Both the position numbers and the translations under genes were made by a program. The notes below the pieces were generated by a model, which saw only the letters and a list, made by a program, of their open reading frames with translations, had not been told where the DNA came from and did no database searches. Source: Paenibacillus sp. SY21-1 (GTDB lineage: Bacteria > Bacillota > Bacilli > Paenibacillales > Paenibacillaceae). From it: a stretch of 64,000 nt of DNA. Every line of letters begins with the position of its first letter. Position 1 is the first letter of the stretch. The stretch covers positions 62,001-126,000 of the forward strand of contig NZ_STGF01000015.1 of the NCBI RefSeq assembly GCF_005222705.1, given 5' to 3'. Of the stretch, positions 7,731-15,956 are shown piece by piece.

Positions 7731-9012
7731 GTACAATCACCTCGCTTTTCTCCTGCGTATACCTGCCGTCGATAACGGGCTTCCCTGCGAGCAAATACCT
7801 GTTGGCCTTGAACTCCTCCCACCCTGTTATCAGCGCGACTACCTCGCTCCGGGCGGCAAGCTCCTGCATCGTACGCGCATACGAAATGGGCAGCCCGTAG
7901 GCACGCTCGAACGCTTCCATCGCAAGCGGATCATAGGCCACGATGTCACGGTAGCCCATCGCGAGCAAATGACGGATGATTGTGCTGGAAACGGCGCCGC
8001 GAACATCATCGCTGCCCGGCTTGAAGGCAAGCCCCAGAATGCCGATTTTTCGGCTTTTGCCGCCACCGGCAGCAGCCGAAATCCGTTCAGCCATCCTTAG
8101 CTGCGCCTTTTCGTTCACCTCGGCCGCAGCCGTCAGCAAAGCTGCCCGTTCTCCGATGACCGAGGCGTGATGCAGCAGCGAGGCCGTGTCCTTAGGCAAG
8201 CAATAGCCGCCGTAGCCGCAGCCCGGATATACATAATCCGTCATGGCTGCCGGAGCGCCGTGCCAGCGCCTATCCTCGTGCAGCACACGGAATGCCTGCG
8301 ATATCTCGATGCCGCCTGTCCGCTCCGCGATCATTCCCATCTCGTTGGCGAAGCTGATCAATGTGGCGAGCAGAGTATTGGACATATACTTCACAAACTC
8401 CCCGGTTGTGGCCGAGACTCGGCGGACCGGCGCGTTAAAGCCCCCAGCGTACAGCTGCTCCAGCTTTTGTCCGCCTACGGGCTCAGCCTCTCCAATAACG
8501 ATTCGGTCCGGCTCCATAACATCCCGCCAAGCCGACCCTTCCCTTAGAAACTCCGGATTGGCGGCTAACCCGACTTGCTCGCCAGGCCGCAAGCCCATCT
8601 GTACGAGCAGCGGCGCAATCACATCGGAGGTCGTGCCCGGCGGCACGGTGGACTTTATGACAAGCACGCGGAATTTGCCGTCGCTCAGCGTCTTTTGGCT
8701 TGCCTTCAAACCGCCCAGCAGAGCGTCCAGATCCGTGCCGCCATCGGCAAGCGACGGCGTGCCCACACAGTAGAATACGAATTCGGCGCTGCGCAAAGCT
8801 TCTTCAAGCGTGTCGCATACGATAAAGCGGTTGCCCAGATATAGGCGGAGATGCTCCTGCAGCTCCGGCTCGTGAAACGGAACCTGTCCGGCTTCGTACC
8901 GCGCCCGTTTGACCGGGTCGGAATCGTAAGCGCACACCGTGCAGCCGATTCGGTGGGCGAAGCCAAGCGCTGTCGTAAGTCCAACGAAGCCGAGTCCAAT
9001 GACCGCAATCAT
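7717..9012 (-). CDS. UDP-glucose/GDP-mannose-type nucleotide-sugar 6-dehydrogenase
   Basis: The 431-residue protein has the full family length. The N-terminal NAD-binding motif is IGLGFVGLTTA. A middle block (STVPPGTT, NPEFLREG) and the catalytic Cys near residue 269 in GYGGYCLPKDT follow; GILGLAFKPGSDDVR lies in the C-terminal domain. It oxidises the C6 alcohol of a nucleotide-linked hexose to a carboxylate in two NAD steps. The ATG at 9012 overlaps the stop of the decarboxylase-like gene by four bases. Since the only nucleotidyltransferase here makes CDP-glucose, the substrate could be CDP- rather than UDP-glucose; that is inference. Confidence 0.9.
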   Translation of the reverse strand: MIAVIGLGFVGLTTALGFAHRIGCTVCAYDSDPVKRARYEAGQVPFHEPELQEHLRLYLGNRFIVCDTLEEALRSAEFVFYCVGTPSLADGGTDLDALLGGLKASQKTLSDGKFRVLVIKSTVPPGTTSDVIAPLLVQMGLRPGEQVGLAANPEFLREGSAWRDVMEPDRIVIGEAEPVGGQKLEQLYAGGFNAPVRRVSATTGEFVKYMSNTLLATLISFANEMGMIAERTGGIEISQAFRVLHEDRRWHGAPAAMTDYVYPGCGYGGYCLPKDTASLLHHASVIGERAALLTAAAEVNEKAQLRMAERISAAAGGGKSRKIGILGLAFKPGSDDVRGAVSSTIIRHLLAMGYRDIVAYDPLAMEAFERAYGLPISYARTMQELAARSEVVALITGWEEFKANRYLLAGKPVIDGRYTQEKSEVIVHAGE

Positions 9013-10103
9013 GCGGAGATCAGCTCCTTTTGCAAAAATCGCAAGTACCGCCTGACGCCCTGCGCTACATCCGTTTGAGGGCAATAGGCAAGCTCGCTCC
9101 GAGCTTTGGTCAGATCCGGGCAGCGCCTCGTCGGGTTATGGGTCAAATAATCCTTTTCCGGGGATGGAGCATAGCTCACTTCACCCGCATAGCCCCACAG
9201 CTCGGCGGCTGCCTCGCTGTAAATGCCGGCCAGCTGCTCGACGGACAGCTCGATGCCGTCGCTGCCGATATTAAAGCAGTCGAAGCGAGGATGAAGGAGG
9301 ACGCGGATATATCCGTCAATCGCATCGGCAATATAGCAGAACGTCCGGGTCGGCTTGCCGTCCGAATGAATGACGATCGCTTCGTTTCGGAGCACGGCAA
9401 GCGCAAAGTCGGCGGGCGCCCGGCGGTCCGTAAGCGACATGCCCGGGCCAAAGTTGTTGAAGGGCCGCACGATTCGAACCGGCATGCCGAAGGTCCGATA
9501 ATAGACGTAACAAAGCGTCTCGCCCATTCGCTTCGATTCGTCATAGCACGCGCGAGGGCCCATGCTCGCTACATGCCCCCAATACGACTCCGGAGTTGGA
9601 ATGCAGGTCGGGTCAGGCTCGCCGTACACCTCGCTGCTGGAAAAATACAGAAGCCCCTCGAGCTTGCGATTTTTATAAAACTCCAGCAGCCGCTGCAGTC
9701 CCATGACGTTCGCTTCAATCGTCTCCACCGGAAACTGCCTGTAATATGTGGGGGATGCGATCGACGCCATATGAATGACGTAGTCCGCCGCATCCGCTCC
9801 TTGCACATGCTTCAGCGCATCCCGGGCAACATCGAACGTATGCACCGCGATATCCCGGTCCTCCGCCGCCAGACGGGACACCCATTCCGGCATGCCGGAG
9901 CGGAAGGCATCAAGCAGCAGCAGCTTGCCAAAGCCGTAGCCCTGCCGCTTCAGATCGACGAAGAAGTGGGTGAGGTAAAAACCGATAAAGCCGCCGCACC
10001 CGGTAATCAGAATATTCCTGCCGGCAAAGCGGGCCGGATCGTCCATTTTTTGGCGAATATACGCCATATCCTCTTGTAGAATCGGATTGCTAAGCGTATC
10101 CAT
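9009..10103 (-). CDS. NAD-dependent sugar epimerase/decarboxylase (UXS-like)
   Basis: This extended short-chain dehydrogenase of 364 residues has ITGCGGFIGFYLTHFF for NAD binding and the catalytic Tyr/Lys in GPRACYDESKRMGETL, which closely matches the signature of UDP-glucuronate decarboxylases (UXS/ArnA type). Such enzymes oxidise C4, lose CO2 from the uronate and give a pentose or 4-keto-pentose. It directly follows the cytidylyltransferase and precedes the 6-dehydrogenase, so the three genes form a hexose-to-uronate-to-pentose route. A 4,6-dehydratase is the alternative. I chose the ATG at 10103, preceded by GGGAGGGAG, over longer starts that overlap the upstream gene. Confidence 0.8.
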   Translation of the reverse strand: MDTLSNPILQEDMAYIRQKMDDPARFAGRNILITGCGGFIGFYLTHFFVDLKRQGYGFGKLLLLDAFRSGMPEWVSRLAAEDRDIAVHTFDVARDALKHVQGADAADYVIHMASIASPTYYRQFPVETIEANVMGLQRLLEFYKNRKLEGLLYFSSSEVYGEPDPTCIPTPESYWGHVASMGPRACYDESKRMGETLCYVYYRTFGMPVRIVRPFNNFGPGMSLTDRRAPADFALAVLRNEAIVIHSDGKPTRTFCYIADAIDGYIRVLLHPRFDCFNIGSDGIELSVEQLAGIYSEAAAELWGYAGEVSYAPSPEKDYLTHNPTRRCPDLTKARSELAYCPQTDVAQGVRRYLRFLQKELISA

Positions 10104-10122
10104 AGCTTCACAGCTCCCTCCC

Positions 10123-10905
10123 TTATGGCTCGCTCCAACGCTTCCAAGGAGCTTCCCCGGAATTCCAAAGGCTCTCAAGATACTGCTTGTCGCGCATCGT
10201 ATCCATACAATCCCAGAACCCGTCATGCTTGTAGGCCATCAGCTGCCCGTCCTCGGCAAGCCGGGGAAGGACATCGCTCTCAAGCACGTCCGCATCATCG
10301 CCGATATAATCGAGCACTTCCGGCTCAAAAACAAAAAAGCCGCCGTTAATCCAGCCCCCGGAATCGGCCTTCTCCTTGAAACGGGCGACCTGATCACCGT
10401 GCAAATCCACCGTGCCGAAGCGCGCCCGCGGCTTGACCAGCGTGACCGTCGCCAATTTCCCGTGGGACTTGTGGTAATCGAGCAATTTTCGCGCGTCAAT
10501 ATCGCTTACTCCGTCTCCGTAGGTCGCCATAAAGGTATGGCCGCCAAGCTGCTCCCGAAGTCTGTGAAGCCGCCCGCCCGTCATCGTGCCAAGCCCCGTA
10601 TCCAGGAGATGCACCGTCCAATCCGGCTGCCTGCGCCTGACGATATCGACGGTCGATTGGCCCATATTAATGCAGAAGTCGTTCTGCAAATACATATAAT
10701 GAAGAAAATATTGCTTGATCAATTCCTTTTTGTAGCCCAAGGCGATAACGAACTCCTTAAAGCCGCTTGCATCGTAAATATTCATAATATGGCATAAAAT
10801 CGGCATGCCTCCGATCTCGACCATCGGCTTCGGCCGCAGGCTGGTTTCCTCTCCCAACCGGGTGCCGAAGCCTCCTGCCAGCAACACAACTTTTGTATTC
10901 ACCAT
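10123..10905 (-). CDS. rfbF: Glucose-1-phosphate cytidylyltransferase
   Basis: At 260 residues this matches the RfbF family length. The nucleotide-binding loop is LLAGGFGTRLGEET, followed by RPKPMVEIGGMPIL and HIMNIY; FMATYGDGVSDID and FKEKADSGGWINGGFFVFEPEVLDYI are typical of the CDP-glucose enzymes. It joins glucose-1-phosphate and CTP to CDP-glucose. The ATG at 10905 has AGAGGAG upstream; longer frames start without one. In O-antigen clusters RfbF feeds a 4,6-dehydratase, but here the next genes look like a UXS-type decarboxylase and a 6-dehydrogenase. Confidence 0.9.
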   Translation of the reverse strand: MVNTKVVLLAGGFGTRLGEETSLRPKPMVEIGGMPILCHIMNIYDASGFKEFVIALGYKKELIKQYFLHYMYLQNDFCINMGQSTVDIVRRRQPDWTVHLLDTGLGTMTGGRLHRLREQLGGHTFMATYGDGVSDIDARKLLDYHKSHGKLATVTLVKPRARFGTVDLHGDQVARFKEKADSGGWINGGFFVFEPEVLDYIGDDADVLESDVLPRLAEDGQLMAYKHDGFWDCMDTMRDKQYLESLWNSGEAPWKRWSEP

Positions 10906-11031
10906 CGCCGACGCTCCTCTGCAAACAAACTTATCCATGCCTATCGTCTTGCGATCTTCCCCTAAACCGCCTCCCGCCTCGGCTGCTATCGTCACGTCAG
11001 CAACCGGGACACGCCTAACGCGGTCCGACGG

Positions 11032-11835
11032 CTAGCTGCTCGCGCTGGAATAGTTGCGGATGGCCGCCTTCCACAGCTGCCTGGAGAGAAAAAGAAACAG
11101 CAGCGGCGCCAGCAAAAACCAGACCACATGCACCGGCTCAAGCCGATCAAGCACCAATAGCGGCGGAAAATTCGTAATGACAAACACCGGGAACAAAAAA
11201 GTGCCTATATGCCGAACCGAACGGCCGTATATATGCATCGGCACATGGTTCATGTCCCATATCGCCGTTGATACCTGATTGACCGCCGCAGTCTGCACGG
11301 TCCAGAACGAGATTAAGGACGGCATCAGGAAAATCGCATATTTCAGCACGATCCCGAGAAACAGAAACAGCATAAACACGAGCACCCGTGCAGGCGTAAC
11401 GGGAATGTCCATGCGAATCCACGCAATCACGATCATTCCCGCCCCCGCGACCATATTCGTAAACGAAAAGCCAAAATCCACATTGCGCAGGGTAGCGATA
11501 AATTGCAGCGAAACCGGCTTGGTCATCAACAAATCCAGCGTTCCGTTGCGAACGTGGTTGCTTAAATTCATGAAGTTCGAATAGAAAAAGAGACAATAAA
11601 AACCCGTCATCATCGTAAAGGAGCCGACAAACATCATGAGCATATCCGGCGTGTAGCCGTTAATGGCGACCCCAACGCGAAAGGCGACCATGACATAAAG
11701 CAGCTTGATAACCAAATAGGCGATCTCGATCGTATTGGCGAACAAAAAGTTGATTCGGTATTCCATTTGGGCGATAAAGCAATTTTTGACGAATACCTTG
11801 TAGATGCGCGCGTATTTCTTCCATGTTCTTAGCAT
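11032..11835 (-). CDS. ABC-2 type export permease (second subunit)
   Basis: This 267-residue integral membrane protein has about six hydrophobic segments (for example NTIEIAYLVIKLLYVMVAF, MFVGSFTMMTGFYCLFFY, VLVFMLFLFLGIVLKYAIFL, WFLLAPLLFLFL). It matches the ABC-2 membrane family found with NatA-like ATPases (PF06182-type). It starts at 11835 five bases after the stop of the other permease, with GGGAGGGTA as ribosome binding site. With the adjacent permease and ATPase it would export the cluster product or a toxic intermediate. Confidence 0.85.
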   Translation of the reverse strand: MLRTWKKYARIYKVFVKNCFIAQMEYRINFLFANTIEIAYLVIKLLYVMVAFRVGVAINGYTPDMLMMFVGSFTMMTGFYCLFFYSNFMNLSNHVRNGTLDLLMTKPVSLQFIATLRNVDFGFSFTNMVAGAGMIVIAWIRMDIPVTPARVLVFMLFLFLGIVLKYAIFLMPSLISFWTVQTAAVNQVSTAIWDMNHVPMHIYGRSVRHIGTFLFPVFVITNFPPLLVLDRLEPVHVVWFLLAPLLFLFLSRQLWKAAIRNYSSASS

Positions 11836-11840
11836 GGCGG

Positions 11841-12650
11841 CTACCCTCCCACCGCGATGTACTTCGTAAGTCCCTGTCTCCACAGCAAGGAGGAGAGCGC
11901 GGCGAATACGCCGATCCAGACCAATTGCATCAGTGCGCCGACCGCAATCTCCGGTCCGCTCAACGTGCCGCTGAGCAGCCTGATCGGAAAGTAGATCACA
12001 TAATTGAACGGCAGCGCCAGCAGGATCGCCTTGGTTACGGGACCGTAAATATCCAGCGGGAACAAGCCCCCGCCCGCTATGTTGGCAAGCAGGGCAAAGG
12101 TTCGAAACGCGCCGCCCGCTTCCGTAAACCAGAATGCGACAGCGCTTAAGCTGTAATAGATGAAAAAATTAAGCATCAAGGCGCCGGGAACGACACATAG
12201 AAACAAACCTATTTGAGCCAGTCCGACCGGGAAATCCAGCCACACATGAAGCAGCAGCATGACGATCATCGACAGCGCAAGCACAAAAAGCATTTGCACG
12301 CTTTTTTCCCCAAGAAAGCAAAATATACGGTAAGCGAAATAGCCGATCGGCTTGACCATGTATTTGTTCAGCCCGCCGTCCTTAATGTCCCGGGCAATTT
12401 CAAACTGAAACGTGGTGCCGATCAGCTTGGACATTAAAACGGCCAAAATGGAATAAGCGATCATCTGGTTATAGGAGAATCCGAACACAACCTCTTGCCC
12501 GGAGCTGGCAAAAACCGCTCTCCAATAAAAAAACTGGATCAGAATCGGGAATACCGCGCCGAACAGGGTTAAAAAAAAGTTCGTCCGGTACTCCAGCGAA
12601 TGCTGCACTCCCAGCGAGAAGGTTTTGGTGTACTTGCTAGGCAGTTTCAT
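11841..12650 (-). CDS. ABC-2 type export permease (first subunit)
   Basis: This 269-residue membrane protein has six predicted membrane segments and a cytoplasmic start (MKLPSKYTKTFSLGVQHSLEYR) resembling its neighbour. Two paired ABC-2 permeases with one ATPase is the usual set for this export family. The start codon, ATG 12650 or GTG 12659, lies inside the end of the ATPase gene, so translation is coupled. Substrate is unknown; position inside the cluster argues for the metabolite made here. Confidence 0.85.
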   Translation of the reverse strand: MKLPSKYTKTFSLGVQHSLEYRTNFFLTLFGAVFPILIQFFYWRAVFASSGQEVVFGFSYNQMIAYSILAVLMSKLIGTTFQFEIARDIKDGGLNKYMVKPIGYFAYRIFCFLGEKSVQMLFVLALSMIVMLLLHVWLDFPVGLAQIGLFLCVVPGALMLNFFIYYSLSAVAFWFTEAGGAFRTFALLANIAGGGLFPLDIYGPVTKAILLALPFNYVIYFPIRLLSGTLSGPEIAVGALMQLVWIGVFAALSSLLWRQGLTKYIAVGG

Positions 12651-13629
12651 GCTGCTCACCGCCGCTTTGATACAATAGGGCTATGCCCTCCTCAATCGGA
12701 ATATCCTCGATGGTGAAGTCGATCACAGGCAGGTGATCCAGCACCCAGCGGGACATTTTTTTAATTTCCGACTGCTCGAACATAAATTTCACATGCGTAC
12801 CCTTGAACTCCTTTACTTCCCCCACCTGCCTCAGCACTCGTTCCTCCACAGGCTCGGCAAGCACCAACTTCATTATTTTTTTGTGCCCGAGCCTTTCGTT
12901 GACCTCACCCAGCCCGCCGTCAAACACGATCCTCCCGTGGTTAATGATGATGGACCGGTCGCACATTTCCTCAATATCGTTCATGTAATGGCTGGTCAGA
13001 ACGATCGTCGTTTTTTTATCGCGATTATATTGCTTAAAAAATTCCCGGATATTGCGCTGCGAAATAATATCGAGTCCGATGGTCGGCTCATCCAAAAGCA
13101 AAATTCGCGGTTTGTGAATGAGTGCGGCTATAAGCTCCATCTTCATCCTCTCGCCCAGCGACAATCTGCGCACCTGCACCTTCAGCAGCTCCTTGACGTC
13201 CAGCAGCTCTGTCAGCTCCCCCAGCGTCCGGGCGTATTCCGCATCGTCCACCTCGTAGATGCACTTGTTCAGGTAGAGCGACTCATTGGCGGGCAGGTCC
13301 CACCACAGCTGGTTTTTTTGTCCCATCACGATGGAAAACTGGCGCTTGAATTCGTTTTTCCGCTCCCAAGGCGTGTAGCCCAGCACTTTTGCGCTGCCCC
13401 CCGTCGGATGCAGAATGCCCGAAAGCATCTTGAGCGTCGTCGTTTTGCCGGCGCCGTTCGGTCCAAGGAAGCCAACCACCTCACCTTCCTCAATGCCAAA
13501 GGAAATGTCCGATACCGCATGTTTGGTCTGCGTCTCCCGGCGAAACAAATTCCGGATAGAGCTCTTGAGCCCCAGCTCCTTCTTATGGTAAGTAAAGGCT
13601 TTGGACAAGCCGTCAACCTCGATAATCAT
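12637..13629 (-). CDS. ABC exporter ATP-binding protein
   Basis: The 330-residue ATPase has Walker A GPNGAGKTT, signature LSLGERMKMEL, Walker B ILLLDEPTIGLD and the switch His in TSHYMND. It has a C-terminal extension of about 90 residues after the nucleotide-binding domain, as in NatA/YhaQ-type export ATPases. The ATG at 13629 overlaps the oxidoreductase stop by four bases. It powers the two permeases that follow. Confidence 0.93.
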   Translation of the reverse strand: MIIEVDGLSKAFTYHKKELGLKSSIRNLFRRETQTKHAVSDISFGIEEGEVVGFLGPNGAGKTTTLKMLSGILHPTGGSAKVLGYTPWERKNEFKRQFSIVMGQKNQLWWDLPANESLYLNKCIYEVDDAEYARTLGELTELLDVKELLKVQVRRLSLGERMKMELIAALIHKPRILLLDEPTIGLDIISQRNIREFFKQYNRDKKTTIVLTSHYMNDIEEMCDRSIIINHGRIVFDGGLGEVNERLGHKKIMKLVLAEPVEERVLRQVGEVKEFKGTHVKFMFEQSEIKKMSRWVLDHLPVIDFTIEDIPIEEGIALLYQSGGEQHETA

Positions 13630-14672
13630 GCCTTTTGTCTCCTTTGCTGCCGATGGTCACCGGGATTCCGGTCACGGTATAATGCGGCTGCGTACAAGCG
13701 CTCCTGAAATCTGGCCCGCTCCAGCGATTCGCCGAGGAGCTGTCGATGGTTCCCGCCGTTCCGGATGCTGTCGCGAAAATACGTCAGCTGATTTTCATAA
13801 TAATGCTGCGGCTCAAAGCTGATGCTGTCCAGCAGCCTGCCGGTTTCCGGCTCCGCGATTTTTATCGTTATTTTGTAGCGCCCGACGTTGGCCCGAAAAA
13901 AATCATTCACCGTCAGAACGGCATGCTCAAGCTCAAGCACATGCCTTGCGCGATAGGGCTGTTCAAAGGAAGCGGACAATTCGGCGGATATACCTCCCGG
14001 ATAGGAAAGCGCTGCGTCAAACGACCAGTCGCAGCCCTGCGGACCATCAAAGGCGGATGACGCTTGCCACTCAAGCGGCTTCGTCGCCTCAAAGCCCGGA
14101 AGCTGCTGGAGCGCCTGCAGCCAGTAGCAGCCAAGGTCGGCGAATACGCCGCCGCCCCGATCCGGATCACAGCGATAGCTTGTCAGGGGCAGCTCGCGCA
14201 TAGGCACATGCAGCTCCGTCCGTATCCGCTGCAGCTTGCCGTAGCGCTCCTCCTGCACCAGCATCCGCAGGGCGCGCTGCCAAGGGTGATGGCGGATCAT
14301 CAGCCCCTCCAGCACAACCGTCGAGCGGCCCGCAAGCCGCTCCTCCAACCTCGCGCATTCCCTATCACCCATGGCAATCGGCTTCTCGACGAGCACATGC
14401 TTGCCTGCCTCGATCGCGCGAACCGCCCATTCCGAATGAAGCTCATTGCTAAGCGCGATATAGACGGCGTTCACCTCCGGGCTTTCGAGCACATCCTCCA
14501 GCCGATCGAATACGCGTGTCACGTCCAATTCGCGAGCCAGCGCCTCTGCGCGCGATCGCGTGCGATTGGCAATGCCCGCCACCTTGACTCCCTCCACGAA
14601 CGGCAATGGCTGCAGCAGCGCTCTTCGCACGATGGAGGCGCAGCCGATGATGCCAAGCGATAGCGTTGTCAA
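13626..14672 (-). CDS. Gfo/Idh/MocA-family oxidoreductase
   Basis: This 348-residue NAD(P)-dependent sugar oxidoreductase has an N-terminal Rossmann motif (GIIGCASIVRRAL), the conserved Glu-Lys-Pro block (KHVLVEKPIAMG) and a C-terminal mixed-sheet domain. Members reduce or oxidise keto groups on sugars; several act as 3-ketoreductases on nucleotide-bound sugars. In this cluster it could reduce the 4-keto-pentose from the decarboxylase-like enzyme. The C-terminal tail is unusually basic (RDRNPGDHRQQRRQKA). A radical SAM gene lies 13 bases upstream. Specific substrate not known. Confidence 0.85.
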   Translation of the reverse strand: MTTLSLGIIGCASIVRRALLQPLPFVEGVKVAGIANRTRSRAEALARELDVTRVFDRLEDVLESPEVNAVYIALSNELHSEWAVRAIEAGKHVLVEKPIAMGDRECARLEERLAGRSTVVLEGLMIRHHPWQRALRMLVQEERYGKLQRIRTELHVPMRELPLTSYRCDPDRGGGVFADLGCYWLQALQQLPGFEATKPLEWQASSAFDGPQGCDWSFDAALSYPGGISAELSASFEQPYRARHVLELEHAVLTVNDFFRANVGRYKITIKIAEPETGRLLDSISFEPQHYYENQLTYFRDSIRNGGNHRQLLGESLERARFQERLYAAALYRDRNPGDHRQQRRQKA

Positions 14673-14685
14673 TGCGTTCCCTCCC

Positions 14686-15876
14686 CTAGATGTGCTTGAG
14701 CGCCGAGACGCCGTGAAGATAAAGCACGTTGCATTTGGAGCATGCCGGAGTCAAGCCGTCGTTGATCGTCTCGCGCAAACGGTCGTACTCCTCGGAATTC
14801 CATATTTCCGCCAAGCTTTTTTCCTTTAGATTGCCTACCGTAAACTCGGAGAAAAACTTGCACGCCGAAATATTGCCCGTCGGGGTTACGTCGATCCGGG
14901 TTGCCAGCGCCAGACAATCGGTCGCGCAGCGGCTTGTCATGACCTCTCCGGTAATGAATCGCTCAATTTCATCAAACTCGAGCCCCGGCTGATAACGCAG
15001 ACGGGTATGCCAGATCCGGTCGTTTATTCGGCGCAGCTGCTCGAGCAGGAAGGGGAGATGATGCGGCTCGATCTTGTATTTGAACGCATGCCAGCTGCTT
15101 TTCTCTCCCTTCTCCAGCTGCCGCAGCCAGTCGAAGTGCTCGCGGAAATAATCGTCCATCTGCAGCGAAGTATCCTGTGCGATGTACCACGGGAACGTCA
15201 GCAGCACGAGATCGATGCCCCGCTCCTCGAAGCTCTCCATCAAGTCGTGCAAATAATATATGTTCGCGTTGTTAATGACGCAGTGAACCGAAATGCGTCC
15301 ATGGAACCGCCCCTCCGAGCGCAGCGCCAGCAGCCGGTCGATTCCCTCCATTACCTTTCGGTAAGAGCCTTTGCCCCTGATAAGGTCATGATCCTTTTCA
15401 AAGCCTTCCACGGCGATCAGCAGCTCCAGCTGTTCCGAGATGCGGAGCAGCTGATCCATATATCGCTCAAAAAGCATGCCGTTGGAGCAGATCGTAACCT
15501 CCCTCGGGTCCTCCTCAAGCATCGTCAGAATGTCGCCGAAGCGCCGGTGGAACATCGGCTCTCCTCCCCATAAATACAAACGGGATTTTACATGCTTCGT
15601 ATCCTCGAGCAGCCGCTGTACGACGTCCAAGGAAATATCCTGGTTCTGCTCCAGCGTATCCATTTGATGGTGATAGCCGTCCTCGTTCCATTGGTAGCAA
15701 TGCTTGCAGCGAAGATTGCAGCGGTTGGTCAGCTTAATGGCGACTACCTCGGGCAGCTCCGTCTTGTATTTCGGATTTTTCCTCTTCTGCCTCATCGGGA
15801 TCGCCGCATTCCGGATCGTCCGCTTCAAAATTTCGAACGATTTCTCATCCATGCGAATATTCGTTTTAGGCTGCAT
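14686..15876 (-). CDS. Radical SAM/SPASM protein (1)
   Basis: The 396-residue enzyme has the radical SAM cluster CNLRCKHC (Cys 53, 57, 60) with the glycine motif YLWGGEPMFH, and a C-terminal SPASM region with several Cys (SRCATDC, SACKFF, ACSKC) for extra iron-sulfur clusters. These enzymes generate a 5'-deoxyadenosyl radical and use the auxiliary clusters for oxidation or bond formation. No small precursor peptide was found next to it, so it may act on a small molecule, as BtrN does in butirosin, or on a carrier-bound amino acid. The lysine/arginine-rich N-terminus (residues 18-40) precedes the barrel. Confidence 0.88.
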   Translation of the reverse strand: MQPKTNIRMDEKSFEILKRTIRNAAIPMRQKRKNPKYKTELPEVVAIKLTNRCNLRCKHCYQWNEDGYHHQMDTLEQNQDISLDVVQRLLEDTKHVKSRLYLWGGEPMFHRRFGDILTMLEEDPREVTICSNGMLFERYMDQLLRISEQLELLIAVEGFEKDHDLIRGKGSYRKVMEGIDRLLALRSEGRFHGRISVHCVINNANIYYLHDLMESFEERGIDLVLLTFPWYIAQDTSLQMDDYFREHFDWLRQLEKGEKSSWHAFKYKIEPHHLPFLLEQLRRINDRIWHTRLRYQPGLEFDEIERFITGEVMTSRCATDCLALATRIDVTPTGNISACKFFSEFTVGNLKEKSLAEIWNSEEYDRLRETINDGLTPACSKCNVLYLHGVSALKHI

Positions 15877-15956
15877 GCGAGCTTCACTCCCTCCGGGTCA
15901 AGCGGAAGGCTCCTCCGTAGGCACGGCCGCTCCCGCTATCGCCTTGCATTAGCCGC

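Noticed and set aside
9030..10079. 349-codon plus-strand frame
   Set aside because: Antisense shadow of the well-supported UXS-like gene; sequence is Arg/His-rich as expected from a reverse frame.
12733..13707. 324-codon plus-strand frame
   Set aside because: Antisense to the ABC ATPase, which has all its catalytic motifs.
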